Positions 63,774-64,000 of a DNA stretch of 64,000 nucleotides are shown piece after piece. The first letter of the stretch is position 1. Every line of letters begins with the position of its first letter. The notes beneath the pieces were generated by a model, which was not told where the DNA came from, ran no database searches, and saw nothing but the letters and a program-made list of their open reading frames with translations. The DNA is from Pelagicoccus sp. SDUM812003 (GTDB lineage: Bacteria; Verrucomicrobiota; Verrucomicrobiia; Opitutales; Opitutaceae), in contig NZ_JARXHY010000002.1 in assembly GCF_031127815.1 (NCBI RefSeq), forward strand, positions 186,001-250,000, in the 5' to 3' direction. The position numbers and the translations under genes were made by a program.

Positions 63774-64000
63774 TCAAGCGGAAGGAATCAGCTGCAGGGC
63801 CTGCAGTCGGGTCAGCACCAGACGAAAGGCGCTGGTGAAGCGCTTAGGCGTGTATTCCACCCGCTCAAGCAGGTTCGGGACGTTCATCCACTCTCCAATT
63901 TCGATCTCATCGTGATTGAGTCGAAACGGTCCGCTGCCGGTCACGCGATAGACATTGATGAACTCCTGTCCCGTCTCCTCGCTCGGCAGGAGCTTAAACA
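63774..64000 (-). CDS. Nudix hydrolase family protein, C-terminal part (5' end outside window)
   Basis: Only the last 75 codons are visible, ending at TGA (63774-63776). The visible part starts KLLPSEETGQEFINVYRVTG and continues HDEIEIGEWMNVPNLLERV, which resembles the end of isopentenyl-diphosphate isomerase-like or general Nudix hydrolases. The Nudix box would lie just outside. Very probably cotranscribed with lpxA. Confidence 0.6.
   Translation of the reverse strand, partial: FKLLPSEETGQEFINVYRVTGSGPFRLNHDEIEIGEWMNVPNLLERVEYTPKRFTSAFRLVLTRLQALQLIPSA

Overview
The window is an ordinary-looking chromosomal segment of a GC-rich, diderm, menaquinone-using bacterium. The gene content fits Verrucomicrobiota, most likely class Opitutae (inference from gene content and gene style; no rRNA is present to confirm it). 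Evidence for an outer membrane is abundant: kdsA, lpxA, lpxK, a BamD-like protein, an LptE-like lipoprotein and an LptF/G permease. Respiration is indicated by menB and a complete sucA-sucB-lpd set. There is no phage, insertion sequence, plasmid marker or CRISPR array. One tRNA (Arg, anticodon ACG) is present.

Layout. 1-4.2 kb (minus strand): a sensor kinase and NarL-type regulator with overlapping genes, followed by a duplicated-type ABC permease that runs off the left edge; the kinase and permease genes share an 18-bp upstream element. 4.2-6.9 kb: NhaC-type antiporter, a His-rich secreted protein and an orphan anti-sigma-like membrane protein. 6.9-13.5 kb: kdsA, orn, an S41-type protease, a TPR protein, glmM, trpD. 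13.7-21.5 kb (plus strand): rpmF-plsX-fabH-bamD-lptE-rpe-hpt, a methyltransferase, and ppk2 overlapping a Nudix gene. 21.6-24.3 kb: tRNA-Arg, hpf, a short-chain dehydrogenase, a pseudouridine synthase, and a gap with a possible 35-residue membrane peptide. 24.3-36.4 kb: MFS transporter, an unknown membrane protein, a lone flagellar-rod-like protein, hrpB, lysA, menB, rluD-like, add, an M29 aminopeptidase and lpxK (all but the first on the minus strand). 36.8-47.6 kb: topoisomerase III, UDP-glucose dehydrogenase, an M14 peptidase, an ECF sigma factor paired with a secreted protein, LptF/G, rlmN, metF, a SUI1 factor. 47.8-53.2 kb: sucA-sucB-lpd. 53.2-58.4 kb: a Fur-family regulator heading sufC-sufB-sufD-sufT. 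58.5-64 kb: clpP, then on the minus strand crcB, amidase, infC, an A-type Fe-S carrier, pdxA, lpxA and the end of a Nudix gene.

The most noteworthy regions are regulatory. First, the suf operon is headed by a Fur-family protein with no CxxC zinc motif and an HxHxH site, like alphaproteobacterial Irr; three 17-bp 7-3-7 palindromes lie exactly 29 bp apart just before its start codon. Second, the two-component/ABC-permease module has the same 18-bp element (15 of 18 bases identical) at nearly equal distance before the kinase and permease genes, overlapping candidate -35 boxes. Third, metF carries ATATCAAC/GTTGATAT operator-like repeats that reach to 3 bp from its start codon.
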